A stretch of 64,000 nucleotides of DNA from Nonomuraea indica (GTDB taxonomy: Bacteria > Actinomycetota > Actinomycetes > Streptosporangiales > Streptosporangiaceae), in NCBI RefSeq assembly GCF_002850745.1, contig NZ_KZ559481.1:16841-80840 (forward strand), given 5' to 3'. Shown piece after piece: positions 1 through 7,701 of the stretch (the first letter of the stretch is position 1; every line of letters begins with the position of its first letter). The position numbers and the translations under genes were made by a program. Under the pieces are notes generated by a model. The model saw nothing but the letters and a program-made list of their open reading frames with translations. It was not told the DNA's origin and searched no databases.

Positions 1-34
1 GGCGGGGGTCGCCGCAGGCGGGGTGGCCTCGTGA
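1..34 (+). CDS. possible C-terminal tail of a gene cut by the left edge
   Basis: Reading from base 2, ten codons ending mostly in G or C (AGVAAGGVAS) run into a TGA at 32-34. This could be the last codons of a gene that begins outside the window. Too short to identify or to exclude chance. Confidence 0.2.
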   Translation, partial: AGVAAGGVAS

Positions 35-199
35 GGTGGCGGCTCGGGTACTCGGTGGCGGTGCCCGGCATGCCCGGCGTGGAGCTCGGTGGTGGGGTGC
101 CTGGTGGGGTGCTCGGGACTTTTCGGGATCGCCGGGAGGGCGAGGGCTGCCCGTCGTATGATCGTGCCCTCCCCGCCGCCATCGAGTGGGGAGACGTGT

Positions 200-967
200 G
201 TGCGCCCGTCCGTGATGCCCGTCCTGCGCGCGTCCGTGTCGCCGGTGCCGTCGTGGCCGGCGCCTGTCGCGCGGCTGACGGTTCCCGTGGCCGTTCTGGT
301 GCTCCTGACCGCCGGTTGCGGCGTGGCGCCGCTGCCGGCGTGGCCGTCGGACCGGATCCCGGCCCTGGCCGGCCGCCCCTCCCCCGGTGGCGCGCCTCAC
401 GCTGCCGCCGTCGCCCGGCCGCGCCCGGCGCGGGTGCCGCGCGCCGCCTCCGGCCGGTACGCGGTCGTGCCCGGCGCGGCCCCCGCCCGGCCGGGGCAGG
501 GCGCCGTGGTGCGCTACCTGGTGGAGGTCGAGCACGGCCTGCCGTTCGACCGGGAGACGTTCGCGGCGCAGGTGCACCGCACGCTGAACGACCCGCGCGG
601 CTGGGCGCGCTTCGAGCGCGTCGACCACGGCCCGGTACGGTTGCGGGTCGCCCTGTCGAGCCCCACGCTGACGGACCGGCAGTGCCTGCCGCTGCACACC
701 GGAGGCCGGTTGTCCTGCTGGAACGGCCACCGTTCGGTGATCAACGCGCGGCGGTGGGCCCGCGGCGTCCCACAGTACGGGGGCGACCTGGGCGCCTACC
801 GCAGCTACCTGGTCAACCACGAGGTCGGGCATGGTCTCGGCCACGGCCACAGCACCTGTCCGGGGCCGGGCAGGCTCGCCCCCGTCATGGTGCAGCAGTC
901 GATGTCGCTCGACGGGTGCCGGCCCAACCCCTGGCCGTACCCCGCGAAGGGCGCGGACACCCCATGA
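200..967 (+). CDS. DUF3152-type secreted lipoprotein with metalloprotease-like motif
   Basis: The preferred start is a GTG at 200 because a GGGGAG ribosome site lies 6-7 bases upstream; an ATG at 215 is an alternative. This gives 255 residues. A hydrophobic segment (about 27-38) leads into a lipobox-like LTAGC ending at Cys40, so export and lipid anchoring are likely. A Pro/Ala-rich linker follows, then a conserved domain with HEVGHGLGHGH (His207, Glu208, His211), the HExxH pattern of zinc peptidases, and two late cysteines. This matches the actinobacterial DUF3152 family as I know it, whose function is not established. Zinc binding and proteolysis are inferred from the motif only. The next gene begins 105 bp downstream on the same strand. 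Confidence 0.75.
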   Translation: MRPSVMPVLRASVSPVPSWPAPVARLTVPVAVLVLLTAGCGVAPLPAWPSDRIPALAGRPSPGGAPHAAAVARPRPARVPRAASGRYAVVPGAAPARPGQGAVVRYLVEVEHGLPFDRETFAAQVHRTLNDPRGWARFERVDHGPVRLRVALSSPTLTDRQCLPLHTGGRLSCWNGHRSVINARRWARGVPQYGGDLGAYRSYLVNHEVGHGLGHGHSTCPGPGRLAPVMVQQSMSLDGCRPNPWPYPAKGADTP

Positions 968-1072
968 TCCCGCTAACCTGACCCTGTCGCGATATATCGC
1001 CGCATCGGGAACACCGAGCGCGACTCGGTCGGTTGAGCATTCACGGAACGGAACTCCAGGGGAGAGTGAGCG

Positions 1073-2188
1073 ATGGCACGACTGCGGACGGCACGACGGA
1101 TCCTCATGGGCGGGGCGGCCCTCGCCGCGGCCGGGTGGGCGCTGCGCGACGTTCCCGCCGAGCTGGGCGTGCGCCCCCTGACGTCGGGACCGGACCGCGT
1201 GGCCCGGATCCGGCGCTCGCCGCAGTTCAGGGACGGCGTCTTCGTCAACACGATGCCGGAGACCACCCTCGTGACCACGCCGCCGAGCGGCATGCTGCGC
1301 GAGCTCGCCCGGGATCGCGACCAGCGCCGCCCCGCCGGCCCCGTGCCACTGCGGGTGCCGCCCGCCGGCGAAGCGTCGGCCGGGGTCCGGGCCGTCTGGT
1401 TCGGCCACGCGACGACGCTGGTGGAGATCGAGGGGCGGCGGGTGCTGTTCGACCCGGTGTGGAGCAAGCGGCCCTCGCCCTCCCAGCTCGCCGGTCCCAA
1501 GCGGCACCACCCGATGCCGATGTCGCTGCGCGAGCTGCCGCAGGTGGACGCGATCGCCATCTCGCACGACCACTACGACCACCTCGACATGGCCACGGTC
1601 CGGTCGCTGACGGCCCTGCAGCGGGCGCCGTTCCTGGTGCCGCTGGGCATCGGCGCGCACCTCGAGCGCTGGGGCGTGCCCGCGTACCGGATCATCGAGC
1701 TGGACTGGGAGGAGGAGGCCGAGGTCGCGGGGCTGCGTTTCGTCGCGACGGCCGCGCGGCACTTCTCCGGCCGCACGCTCACCCGCAACGACACGCTGTG
1801 GGGGTCGTGGGTGGTGGCCGGGCCGGCCAAGCGGGTGTTCTACGCGGGCGACTCCGGCTACTTCGAGGGCTACCGGGGCATCGGCTCGGCGCACGGCCCG
1901 TTCGACCTGACGCTGATGCCGGTCGGCGCCTACAGCCCCGCCTGGCCCGACATCCACATGAATCCCGAGGAGGCGGTCAACGCCCATCTCGACCTGGGCG
2001 GCCGGTTGCTGCTGCCGGTGCACTGGGCGACGTTCACGCTGGCGCTGCACCCGTGGTCGGAGCCGGTCGAGCGGCTGTGGCGCGAGGCCAAGGCCCGGGA
2101 CGTCTCGATCGCCGTGCCCCGGCCGGGCGAGGCCGTGGACGCCGACGCCGCCCCCGCCGTGGACGGCTGGTGGGAGACGCTGGCCTGA
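1073..2188 (+). CDS. MBL-fold metallohydrolase, NAPE-PLD/UlaG-like
   Basis: A 371-residue metallo-beta-lactamase-fold hydrolase. The signature HDHYDHLD supplies metal ligands His165, His167, Asp169 and His170. It follows a GHATTLVEIEG strand typical of the N-acyl-phosphatidylethanolamine phospholipase D-like branch, and YAGDSGYF and LLLPVHWATF carry later ligands. The N terminus (RRILMGGAALAAAGWAL) looks like a membrane anchor or Tat-like signal, so the enzyme probably acts at the membrane or outside. A strong GGGGAGAG ribosome site precedes the ATG. The substrate cannot be read from sequence; phospholipids or lactones are family possibilities. The pirin gene follows after 15 bp, so the two are probably co-transcribed. 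Confidence 0.85.
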   Translation: MARLRTARRILMGGAALAAAGWALRDVPAELGVRPLTSGPDRVARIRRSPQFRDGVFVNTMPETTLVTTPPSGMLRELARDRDQRRPAGPVPLRVPPAGEASAGVRAVWFGHATTLVEIEGRRVLFDPVWSKRPSPSQLAGPKRHHPMPMSLRELPQVDAIAISHDHYDHLDMATVRSLTALQRAPFLVPLGIGAHLERWGVPAYRIIELDWEEEAEVAGLRFVATAARHFSGRTLTRNDTLWGSWVVAGPAKRVFYAGDSGYFEGYRGIGSAHGPFDLTLMPVGAYSPAWPDIHMNPEEAVNAHLDLGGRLLLPVHWATFTLALHPWSEPVERLWREAKARDVSIAVPRPGEAVDADAAPAVDGWWETLA

Positions 2189-2203
2189 CCGTAGAGTCGT
2201 CGG

Positions 2204-3130
2204 GTGAGCAACCTGGAACGGGATCCCCGCGAGATCCGGTGCGGCGAGGCGGCGGCGCCCGGCCGTGACGCCGGGATCGAGCTGCTGGAGGGGCGCGAGG
2301 TGCCGCTGGGCGGCCCGCGCGCGATGCGGGTGAGCCGGACCCTGCCCAACGCGCGCCGGCGCATGATCGGCGCCTGGTGTTTCGTGGACGCCTACGGGCC
2401 GCAGGTCGCGACGATGCGGGTGCCGCCGCACCCGCACACCGGGCTGCAGACGGTGTCCTGGCTGCTGGCGGGCGAGGTGCTGCACCGCGACAGCCTCGGC
2501 AGCCTCCAGCGGATCCGCCCCGGGCAGCTCAACCTCATGACCGCCGGGCGGGGCATCTCCCACTCGGAGGAGTCACGCGAGGAAGAGTTGCACGGGGTGC
2601 AGCTCTGGGTGGCGCTGCCCGCCGGTCACCGCGACGTCGAGCCGGCCTTCGAGCACCATCCGGCGCTGCCGGTGTGCGCGGGGCCCGGGTTCCGGGCGGT
2701 CGTGGCGATGGGGTCGTTCGGCGGGGTGCGCTCCCCCGCGACCGCCTACACGCCGCTGGTGGGGGCGGAGGTGACCGTAGACGGGGCCGCCGAGCTGCCG
2801 CTCGATCCGGCGTTCGAGCACGGGGCGTTGCTGCTCGACGGCGAGGTCGAGCCGCTGACGGCGGGGCCGCTGCGCTACCTGCCGCCCGGCCGGACGGGCC
2901 TGTCCGTGCGCGGGCACGGCCGGCTGCTGCTCATCGGCGGCGAGCCGTTCGCCGAGGAGATCGTGATGTGGTGGAACTTCGTCGGCCGCGACCACGACGA
3001 GATCGTCGCCTTCCGCAAGGAGTGGATGGGGGGCGAGGCGTTCGGCACCGTCGAGGGGTTCGACGGGGCGCCGCTCCCCGCCCCCGTCATGCCCGGCACC
3101 CGCCTGCGCCCGCGGGGCCGCACCCGGTAG
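2204..3130 (+). CDS. pirin family protein
   Basis: A 308-residue bicupin of the pirin family, read from a GTG 15 bp after the upstream hydrolase. The N-terminal cupin has the family core PHPHTGLQTVS and GRGISHSE, giving metal ligands His76, His78, His120 and Glu122. Bacterial pirins are iron-binding and some show quercetinase activity; others modulate partner proteins, so the exact role is open. The C-terminal cupin (about 185-285) has no metal ligands, as usual. Its TAG is immediately followed by the stop codon of the convergent kinase gene with no spacer, so the two transcripts must overlap. Confidence 0.88.
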   Translation: MSNLERDPREIRCGEAAAPGRDAGIELLEGREVPLGGPRAMRVSRTLPNARRRMIGAWCFVDAYGPQVATMRVPPHPHTGLQTVSWLLAGEVLHRDSLGSLQRIRPGQLNLMTAGRGISHSEESREEELHGVQLWVALPAGHRDVEPAFEHHPALPVCAGPGFRAVVAMGSFGGVRSPATAYTPLVGAEVTVDGAAELPLDPAFEHGALLLDGEVEPLTAGPLRYLPPGRTGLSVRGHGRLLLIGGEPFAEEIVMWWNFVGRDHDEIVAFRKEWMGGEAFGTVEGFDGAPLPAPVMPGTRLRPRGRTR

Positions 3131-5392
3131 CTACGGGCGGGTGTAGGTGTAGATCACGTCCAGGTTCGTCGCGTTGGCCGGCATGTCGAGCAGGGTGCGC
3201 ACCGCCGTGCCGGTGAGGTCGAGGACCTGGAGCTGGTTCCTGGCGCCCGGCCCGGTCCACACCCAGCACACCACGTGCTCGTCGTCGTACCAGGTGGCCA
3301 GGCTCACGCACGGCGAGGTGAAGCGTTCGAGCTCGGCGCCGCTGACGGCGTCGTACACGCAGTTGGCGCCGTTGCCGAGCCCCGGGCAGTTGGTGACGAA
3401 CCGCTCCCCCGACGGGGAGAACAGCGACTCCGCGACGGCCGCGCCCACGTTCGGGATGTGCCGGACTCGCCTGCCGGTGGGGTCGAAGAAGCGCAGCGCC
3501 TGCTGGGTGGCGTCGTTCGCCAGGGCGACCACGCCGCTGTCCAGGTGGTCGAAGCCGTAACGGATGCCCTTGAGCGAGCCCTCCCTGAGCGAGGCGAGGC
3601 GCACCTGCCGGGTGGTCACGTTCACGATCGCGAACCCGGTCGACTGCCAGACGCCCTTGACGGGGTTGCCGAGGTTCACCAGGACACGGGTGCTGTCGCG
3701 CGACCAGGCCTGGACGTAGGCGCTGAGCGGCTGCCGGGAGGTCGCGACGGTGAACGTGCCGCCGGTCACGCGGTCGGTGATGCGCACGGTGTCGTGGCCG
3801 TCGACGAACGCCTTGCCGCGGCCGGCGAGGTAACGCCCGTCGGGCGACATAATGTTCTCCCACAGGTCCGGATATTTGGTGAAAGGGCCGGTGAGGGTGT
3901 CGCGGGCGTAGTAGACCCAGGTCTGCGTCTTGGGGTCTCGCACCTTGTACGTCGTGAGCCTGACCGGGTCCGCCGGGCTCTCGTACAGGGTGCCGGACGT
4001 GCCGGCCGGGCTGGAGGTGACCAGGCCGGTGGTGGGCACGGGCGTGCGGGTGGGGCTCGGCGACGCGGTCCCGGCCGAGGTGCGTACCGGGTCCGGACGG
4101 TCGCGCAGGTTCACCACGACGACGGCGATCACGGCGACGAGCACCACGACGGCCGTGGCGGCGACGGCCACGGCGAACCCCAGCCCCTTCCTCCTGGCGG
4201 CCCCCGTCGTCCGCCCGCCCCCGTACGGCCCCGAACCTGGAGTCCCGTACGGGCCCGGACCCGGATGACCCCCGGAACCCGGCATCGCGGACGCGCTCTG
4301 GCCAGGCTGCGGGTGGATGGGCGGACCAGGCTGCGGGTGGGCAGGTGGGCCAGGGCGGGGGTGGACGGCGGGTGGCGGAGGGGGCACGGGACGCGGCTGC
4401 GGGTGGGGGCCCGCGCCGGGCGCGCCCACCGGGCCGGGTGCGGCGGACGGGCCCGCGCCGGGTGGCCGGCCGCCCGGCGGCGCCCACGGCGGCGTTCCGC
4501 CGGGAACCGGCTCCCGACCCGGGGGCGGCGGGGCGGGGACGGCGAGGACGGCGGTGGCCTGCTGGACGTCGGCGGGGTTCGAGGCGGGCTGCTCCAGCAG
4601 GCGGCGGATCACCTGCTCGGCCGTCGGCCGCAGCGCCGCGTCCTTGGCCAGGCAGGCCGCGACCAGGTCGCGCAGCGGCCCGCCGAGCGGCGTGAGGTCC
4701 GGCTCGGTGTACAGCACCCGCTGGACGGTCAGCGGCGCCGTCCCGGCGGCGAACGGTTCGCGCCCGGTGGCGGCGTACACCATCAGGCAGCCCCAGGCGA
4801 ACATGTCCGCGGCCGGCCCGACGCGCTGGTCGAGGATCTGCTCGGGCGCCATGTACGCGGGGGTGCCCACGGGCGTGACGGTGATGGTGGGGGTCGCGTC
4901 GAGCGCCCTGGCGATGCCGAAGTCGATGATCCGCCAGCCCTCGCCGCCGAGCAGGACGTTGGTGGCGCTGAGGTCGCGGTGCACGATGCCGGCCCGGTGG
5001 ACGGCGGCCAGCGCGGTCGCGGTGCCGATCGCCAGCCGGTACAGCGCCGCCTCGGGGCGGGGCCCCTCCTCGGTCACGACCTGCCGCAGCGACGGGCCGT
5101 CCACGTACTCGCTGACGATGTACGGCCGCCCCTCCCACACCCCGGTGGCGAGCACCTGCGCGGTGCAGAACGGCGCCACCCGCTGGGCGGCGGCAGCCTC
5201 CCTGGCGAAACGCTCCGCCGCCACGGCGTCGCCCGCCAGGTGGGGGCGCAGCCATTTCACGGCGGCCAGCCGGCCGTGCCGGTCGGCCCCGAGGTAGACG
5301 ACGCCCTGGCCGCCCTCGCCGAGCCGCCCCCGGAGTGTGTAGCCGCCGAGGCCGGCCGGGTCACCGGGCCTGAGCTCAGTCACAGACGCCAT
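3131..5392 (-). CDS. membrane Ser/Thr protein kinase with extracellular propeller-like sensor
   Basis: A 753-residue Hanks-type kinase. The N-terminal domain (about 15-268) has the glycine loop GEGGQGVVYLG, ATP lysine Lys46, HRD at 138-140, DFG at 157-159 and GTPAYMAPE. A long Pro/Gly/His-rich juxtamembrane linker (about 285-400, with HPQPGP repeats) leads to one transmembrane helix (about 404-428). The C-terminal 320 residues resemble a WD40/TolB-like propeller (RDTLTGPF, SPDGRYLAG, SPSGERFV), predicted outside the cell. This is the usual actinobacterial receptor-kinase plan; the ligand is unknown. It is not PknG-like. It is divergent from the UTRA regulator at 5516, with a 123 bp shared upstream region. 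Confidence 0.9.
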   Translation of the reverse strand: MASVTELRPGDPAGLGGYTLRGRLGEGGQGVVYLGADRHGRLAAVKWLRPHLAGDAVAAERFAREAAAAQRVAPFCTAQVLATGVWEGRPYIVSEYVDGPSLRQVVTEEGPRPEAALYRLAIGTATALAAVHRAGIVHRDLSATNVLLGGEGWRIIDFGIARALDATPTITVTPVGTPAYMAPEQILDQRVGPAADMFAWGCLMVYAATGREPFAAGTAPLTVQRVLYTEPDLTPLGGPLRDLVAACLAKDAALRPTAEQVIRRLLEQPASNPADVQQATAVLAVPAPPPPGREPVPGGTPPWAPPGGRPPGAGPSAAPGPVGAPGAGPHPQPRPVPPPPPAVHPRPGPPAHPQPGPPIHPQPGQSASAMPGSGGHPGPGPYGTPGSGPYGGGRTTGAARRKGLGFAVAVAATAVVVLVAVIAVVVVNLRDRPDPVRTSAGTASPSPTRTPVPTTGLVTSSPAGTSGTLYESPADPVRLTTYKVRDPKTQTWVYYARDTLTGPFTKYPDLWENIMSPDGRYLAGRGKAFVDGHDTVRITDRVTGGTFTVATSRQPLSAYVQAWSRDSTRVLVNLGNPVKGVWQSTGFAIVNVTTRQVRLASLREGSLKGIRYGFDHLDSGVVALANDATQQALRFFDPTGRRVRHIPNVGAAVAESLFSPSGERFVTNCPGLGNGANCVYDAVSGAELERFTSPCVSLATWYDDEHVVCWVWTGPGARNQLQVLDLTGTAVRTLLDMPANATNLDVIYTYTRP

Positions 5393-5415
5393 GACAAACT
5401 GTCTTCACTTTTCCT

Positions 5416-5430
5416 TGCAAGCCACTTGCA
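5416..5430. promoter_or_regulatory. perfect 15-bp inverted repeat between divergent genes (candidate operator)
   Basis: TGCAAG-CCA-CTTGCA is a perfect 6-bp inverted repeat around a 3-bp spacer, in the 123 bp between the divergent kinase (start 5392) and UTRA regulator (start 5516). A TAGAGT -10-like hexamer for the regulator lies at 5471-5476. Dimeric regulators of this type often bind such sites in their own divergent promoter. The link to the neighbouring regulator is inference. Confidence 0.5.
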
Positions 5431-5515
5431 CCGGAAACCCGACCATACCGTTCACCGCCCGGCACGGGACTAGAGTCGGGACGAAAACCATCGCCGGCGA
5501 GGAGGCAGCACCCGC

Positions 5516-6289
5516 ATGGAGGCCATGACGCCCGAGGACGCCGTCCGGGTGACCGACCCCCTGGAGCGTGCCGGCGTCCTGTCGCGCCTCATGGCCGAGC
5601 ACGCGGGCCTCCTCGCCGAAGCGGCGGAGCTGCGCCGGGCGGCCGTCGCGGAGGCCCGCGCCGCCGGCCTGAGCGTGGCGGAGATCGCCGGGCGGCTCGG
5701 CGTCTCCCCCGCCCGCGTCGCGTCGATGGCGGGCGGGCCGGAACCGGCGGTGCTCGTCCGCCGCGCCCTGCCGACGGACCCCGCCGTGCGGGCCTCGACG
5801 TCGCTGTTCCTGGCCGAGGCCGAGCGCCAGGGGCTGGAGGCGGGCCGGCGGATGCTGTACGTGGGGCCGGAGCCGGCCGCCGAGCACGTGGCGGCCTGCC
5901 TGCGGGTCGAGCCGGGGGCCGAGGTGATCGCCCGCCGCAAGGTGATGACGGTCGGCGGGATGCCGGTGCGGGTGGCGACGAGCTACTTCCGCGCCGATCT
6001 GTTCGGCGGCACCCGCCTGGCCGAGCCCGGTTTCGTCCGCCCGTCGCTCCAGTCGGCGCTGGTCGCCCTCGGCCACTCCTTCGGCCGGGCCGAGGAGACC
6101 CTCACCGCCCGCCCGCCCGTCCCGTCCGAACGCGAGACGCTGGAGCTGGACCCGGGCGAGTGGGTCGTCCAGGTGCTGCGCGCCGGCTACTCGACCGACG
6201 ACACGCCGGTCCACGTCCTGGAGACGATCTGCGCCGCCACCCGCCATGTCTTCACCGTCGGCCAGGTCCCGGGCCACGACGAGTTCTGA
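5516..6289 (+). CDS. transcriptional regulator with atypical HTH and UTRA effector domain
   Basis: A 257-residue regulator. Residues 50-70 (GLSVAEIAGRLGVSPARVAS) form a helix-turn-helix of the short sigma/homeodomain-like kind rather than the winged helix of classical GntR proteins. Residues about 85-255 match a UTRA ligand-binding domain (RRKVMTVGGMPVRVATSYF, FVRPSLQSALVALG, AGYSTDDTPVHVLETICAA), the domain that senses small metabolites in GntR/HutC regulators. A GGCGAGGAGG ribosome site is at about 5497-5506; ATG 5525 is an alternative start. It is divergent from the kinase and probably autoregulated through the inverted repeat at 5416. The effector is unknown. Confidence 0.75.
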   Translation: MEAMTPEDAVRVTDPLERAGVLSRLMAEHAGLLAEAAELRRAAVAEARAAGLSVAEIAGRLGVSPARVASMAGGPEPAVLVRRALPTDPAVRASTSLFLAEAERQGLEAGRRMLYVGPEPAAEHVAACLRVEPGAEVIARRKVMTVGGMPVRVATSYFRADLFGGTRLAEPGFVRPSLQSALVALGHSFGRAEETLTARPPVPSERETLELDPGEWVVQVLRAGYSTDDTPVHVLETICAATRHVFTVGQVPGHDEF

Positions 6290-6308
6290 CCTTCCGCGGG
6301 CACCGGTT

Positions 6309-6326
6309 CGCGACGACGCCGTCGCG
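6309..6326. terminator. hairpin between convergent genes
   Basis: A perfect 7-bp stem CGCGACG/CGTCGCG with an ACGC loop, in the 86 bp between the convergent UTRA regulator and MFS genes. There is no T-run, so an intrinsic terminator of the U-less GC-rich type is an inference. Confidence 0.45.
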
Positions 6327-6375
6327 TCCGCGGCGGACGGGATCGCCGTGGACCGGGCCCTTGGAGCGGGGTCCG

Positions 6376-7548
6376 TCAGCGATCGGCCCAGCGTCCTGTC
6401 ATCCAGGTCAGCGGCAGGCAGGCCAGGCACATCAGCAGGCCGGTGAGGACGACCGCCGGCAGGCCGCTGCTGGTCAGGGACCAGCCGCCGAGCAGCGCGC
6501 CCCCCGCGATGCCGGCGTTGACCGCCGAGGCGGGCAGCGTGGCGGCCAGGTCACGGGCCGGCCCGGCCAGGGTGGCCACCCGGTACTGCAGTGCCGGCAC
6601 CAGGCCGAACCCGACCAGCCCCCAGACCGGCAGCGCGACGGCGACCAGGGCGGGAACGGTTCCGGTCAGATACAGCAGGCCCATGGCCAGCACCAGGACG
6701 ACGTTGGCCGCCAGCAGCGTGCGGGAGGCGTCGCGGTCGGCCGCCCAGCCGCCGGCGAAGGTGCCGATCGCCGTGGCCACGCCGTAGGCGAGCAGGAAGC
6801 CGCTGACCTGGGCGTCGGAGACGCGGGTCACCTCAAGGAGGAAGGGCGTGATGTAGGTGAAGACGGTGAACTGTCCGCCCAGCAGGAGCACGCCGACCGC
6901 CAGCATGACCAGGACGCGGGGGGCGAACGCGGATCGGGCCTGAGCGCGCAGCCCGGGCGCCTCGCCGGTGGTGACGGCCGGGATCGCCAGGAGCAGGCCG
7001 GCCAGGACGACCACGCCGACGCCGACGATCACGGCGAAGGAGCCGCGCCAGCCGAGTGTCCTGCCGACCAGCGTCCCGATCGGGACGCCCATGGCGGTGG
7101 ACACGGCGATCCCGCCCAGGACGATCGCGATGCCTCGGCCCATGCGCTCGACGGGCATGATCGAGCCGACCGCCGCGAAGGCCGCTCCCACGAACGCGCC
7201 GTGCAGCGCTCCGGCCACCACCCGGGCCACGAGCAGGAGCTCGAAGGTGATCGTCGTGACCATCGCCAGGGTGGCCAGGAGGAAGGCCAGCATGGAGACC
7301 CACAGCAGGGTGCGCCGCCCGACGCGGATGGTCACCGCGGTCAGCAGGGGCCCGCCGACGGCCAGGCCCAGGGCGTAGGCGGTGACCAGGGTGCCCGCCG
7401 TGCCGACCGTCACCCCGGCGTCGTCGGCGATCAGGTCCAGCACGCCGACGATCACCAGCTCGGTGCTGCCCAGGACGAACGTGGCGAGGAACAGCGAGAC
7501 CAGAGCCAGGTTGCCACGGGTCCGGCTCAAGGTCGGGGAGGGATGCAT
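6376..7548 (-). CDS. MFS drug/sugar efflux transporter (DHA1 type)
   Basis: A 390-residue, 12-helix major facilitator protein. It begins at MHPSPTL (ATG at 7548) because CGGAG lies 7 bases upstream; upstream ATGs at 7566/7569 lack a ribosome site. The first helix TFVLGSTELVIVGVLDLIA and RVGRRTLLW after helix 2 are typical of the AraJ/Cmx/NepI branch of drug exporters. Substrate cannot be assigned. It lies on the same strand as, and 153 bp downstream of, the two ABC exporter genes, so the three may form one efflux block, but the gap could hold its own promoter. Confidence 0.85.
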   Translation of the reverse strand: MHPSPTLSRTRGNLALVSLFLATFVLGSTELVIVGVLDLIADDAGVTVGTAGTLVTAYALGLAVGGPLLTAVTIRVGRRTLLWVSMLAFLLATLAMVTTITFELLLVARVVAGALHGAFVGAAFAAVGSIMPVERMGRGIAIVLGGIAVSTAMGVPIGTLVGRTLGWRGSFAVIVGVGVVVLAGLLLAIPAVTTGEAPGLRAQARSAFAPRVLVMLAVGVLLLGGQFTVFTYITPFLLEVTRVSDAQVSGFLLAYGVATAIGTFAGGWAADRDASRTLLAANVVLVLAMGLLYLTGTVPALVAVALPVWGLVGFGLVPALQYRVATLAGPARDLAATLPASAVNAGIAGGALLGGWSLTSSGLPAVVLTGLLMCLACLPLTWMTGRWADR

Positions 7549-7701
7549 GTCGGACTCCGGTCGCATCATCGGTGGGGGTTTCTGCGCCGACGGCTGTCGA
7601 GCAGCGGCCGGCCGGGGGTGGTCTCTCAGGTCTTCGTGTTCACCGGGCCGGCGGCACGCCTGTCGCCGGCCCGGTGGCACGGGTCCGGGAGCCCGCCCGG
7701 T

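Noticed and set aside
3131..5392. PknG as the partner of the GlnX/GlnH pair
   Set aside because: The kinase here has a transmembrane helix and an outside propeller-like domain; PknG is soluble with rubredoxin-like and TPR domains. It is also 6 kb away and separated by other units.
3275..5473. Long open frames opposite real genes (for example 732 codons opposite the kinase; 793, 1121 and 1291 codons elsewhere)
   Set aside because: They are by-products of very high G+C content. They lack family motifs and their third-position bias is wrong, while the opposite strand encodes recognisable proteins.
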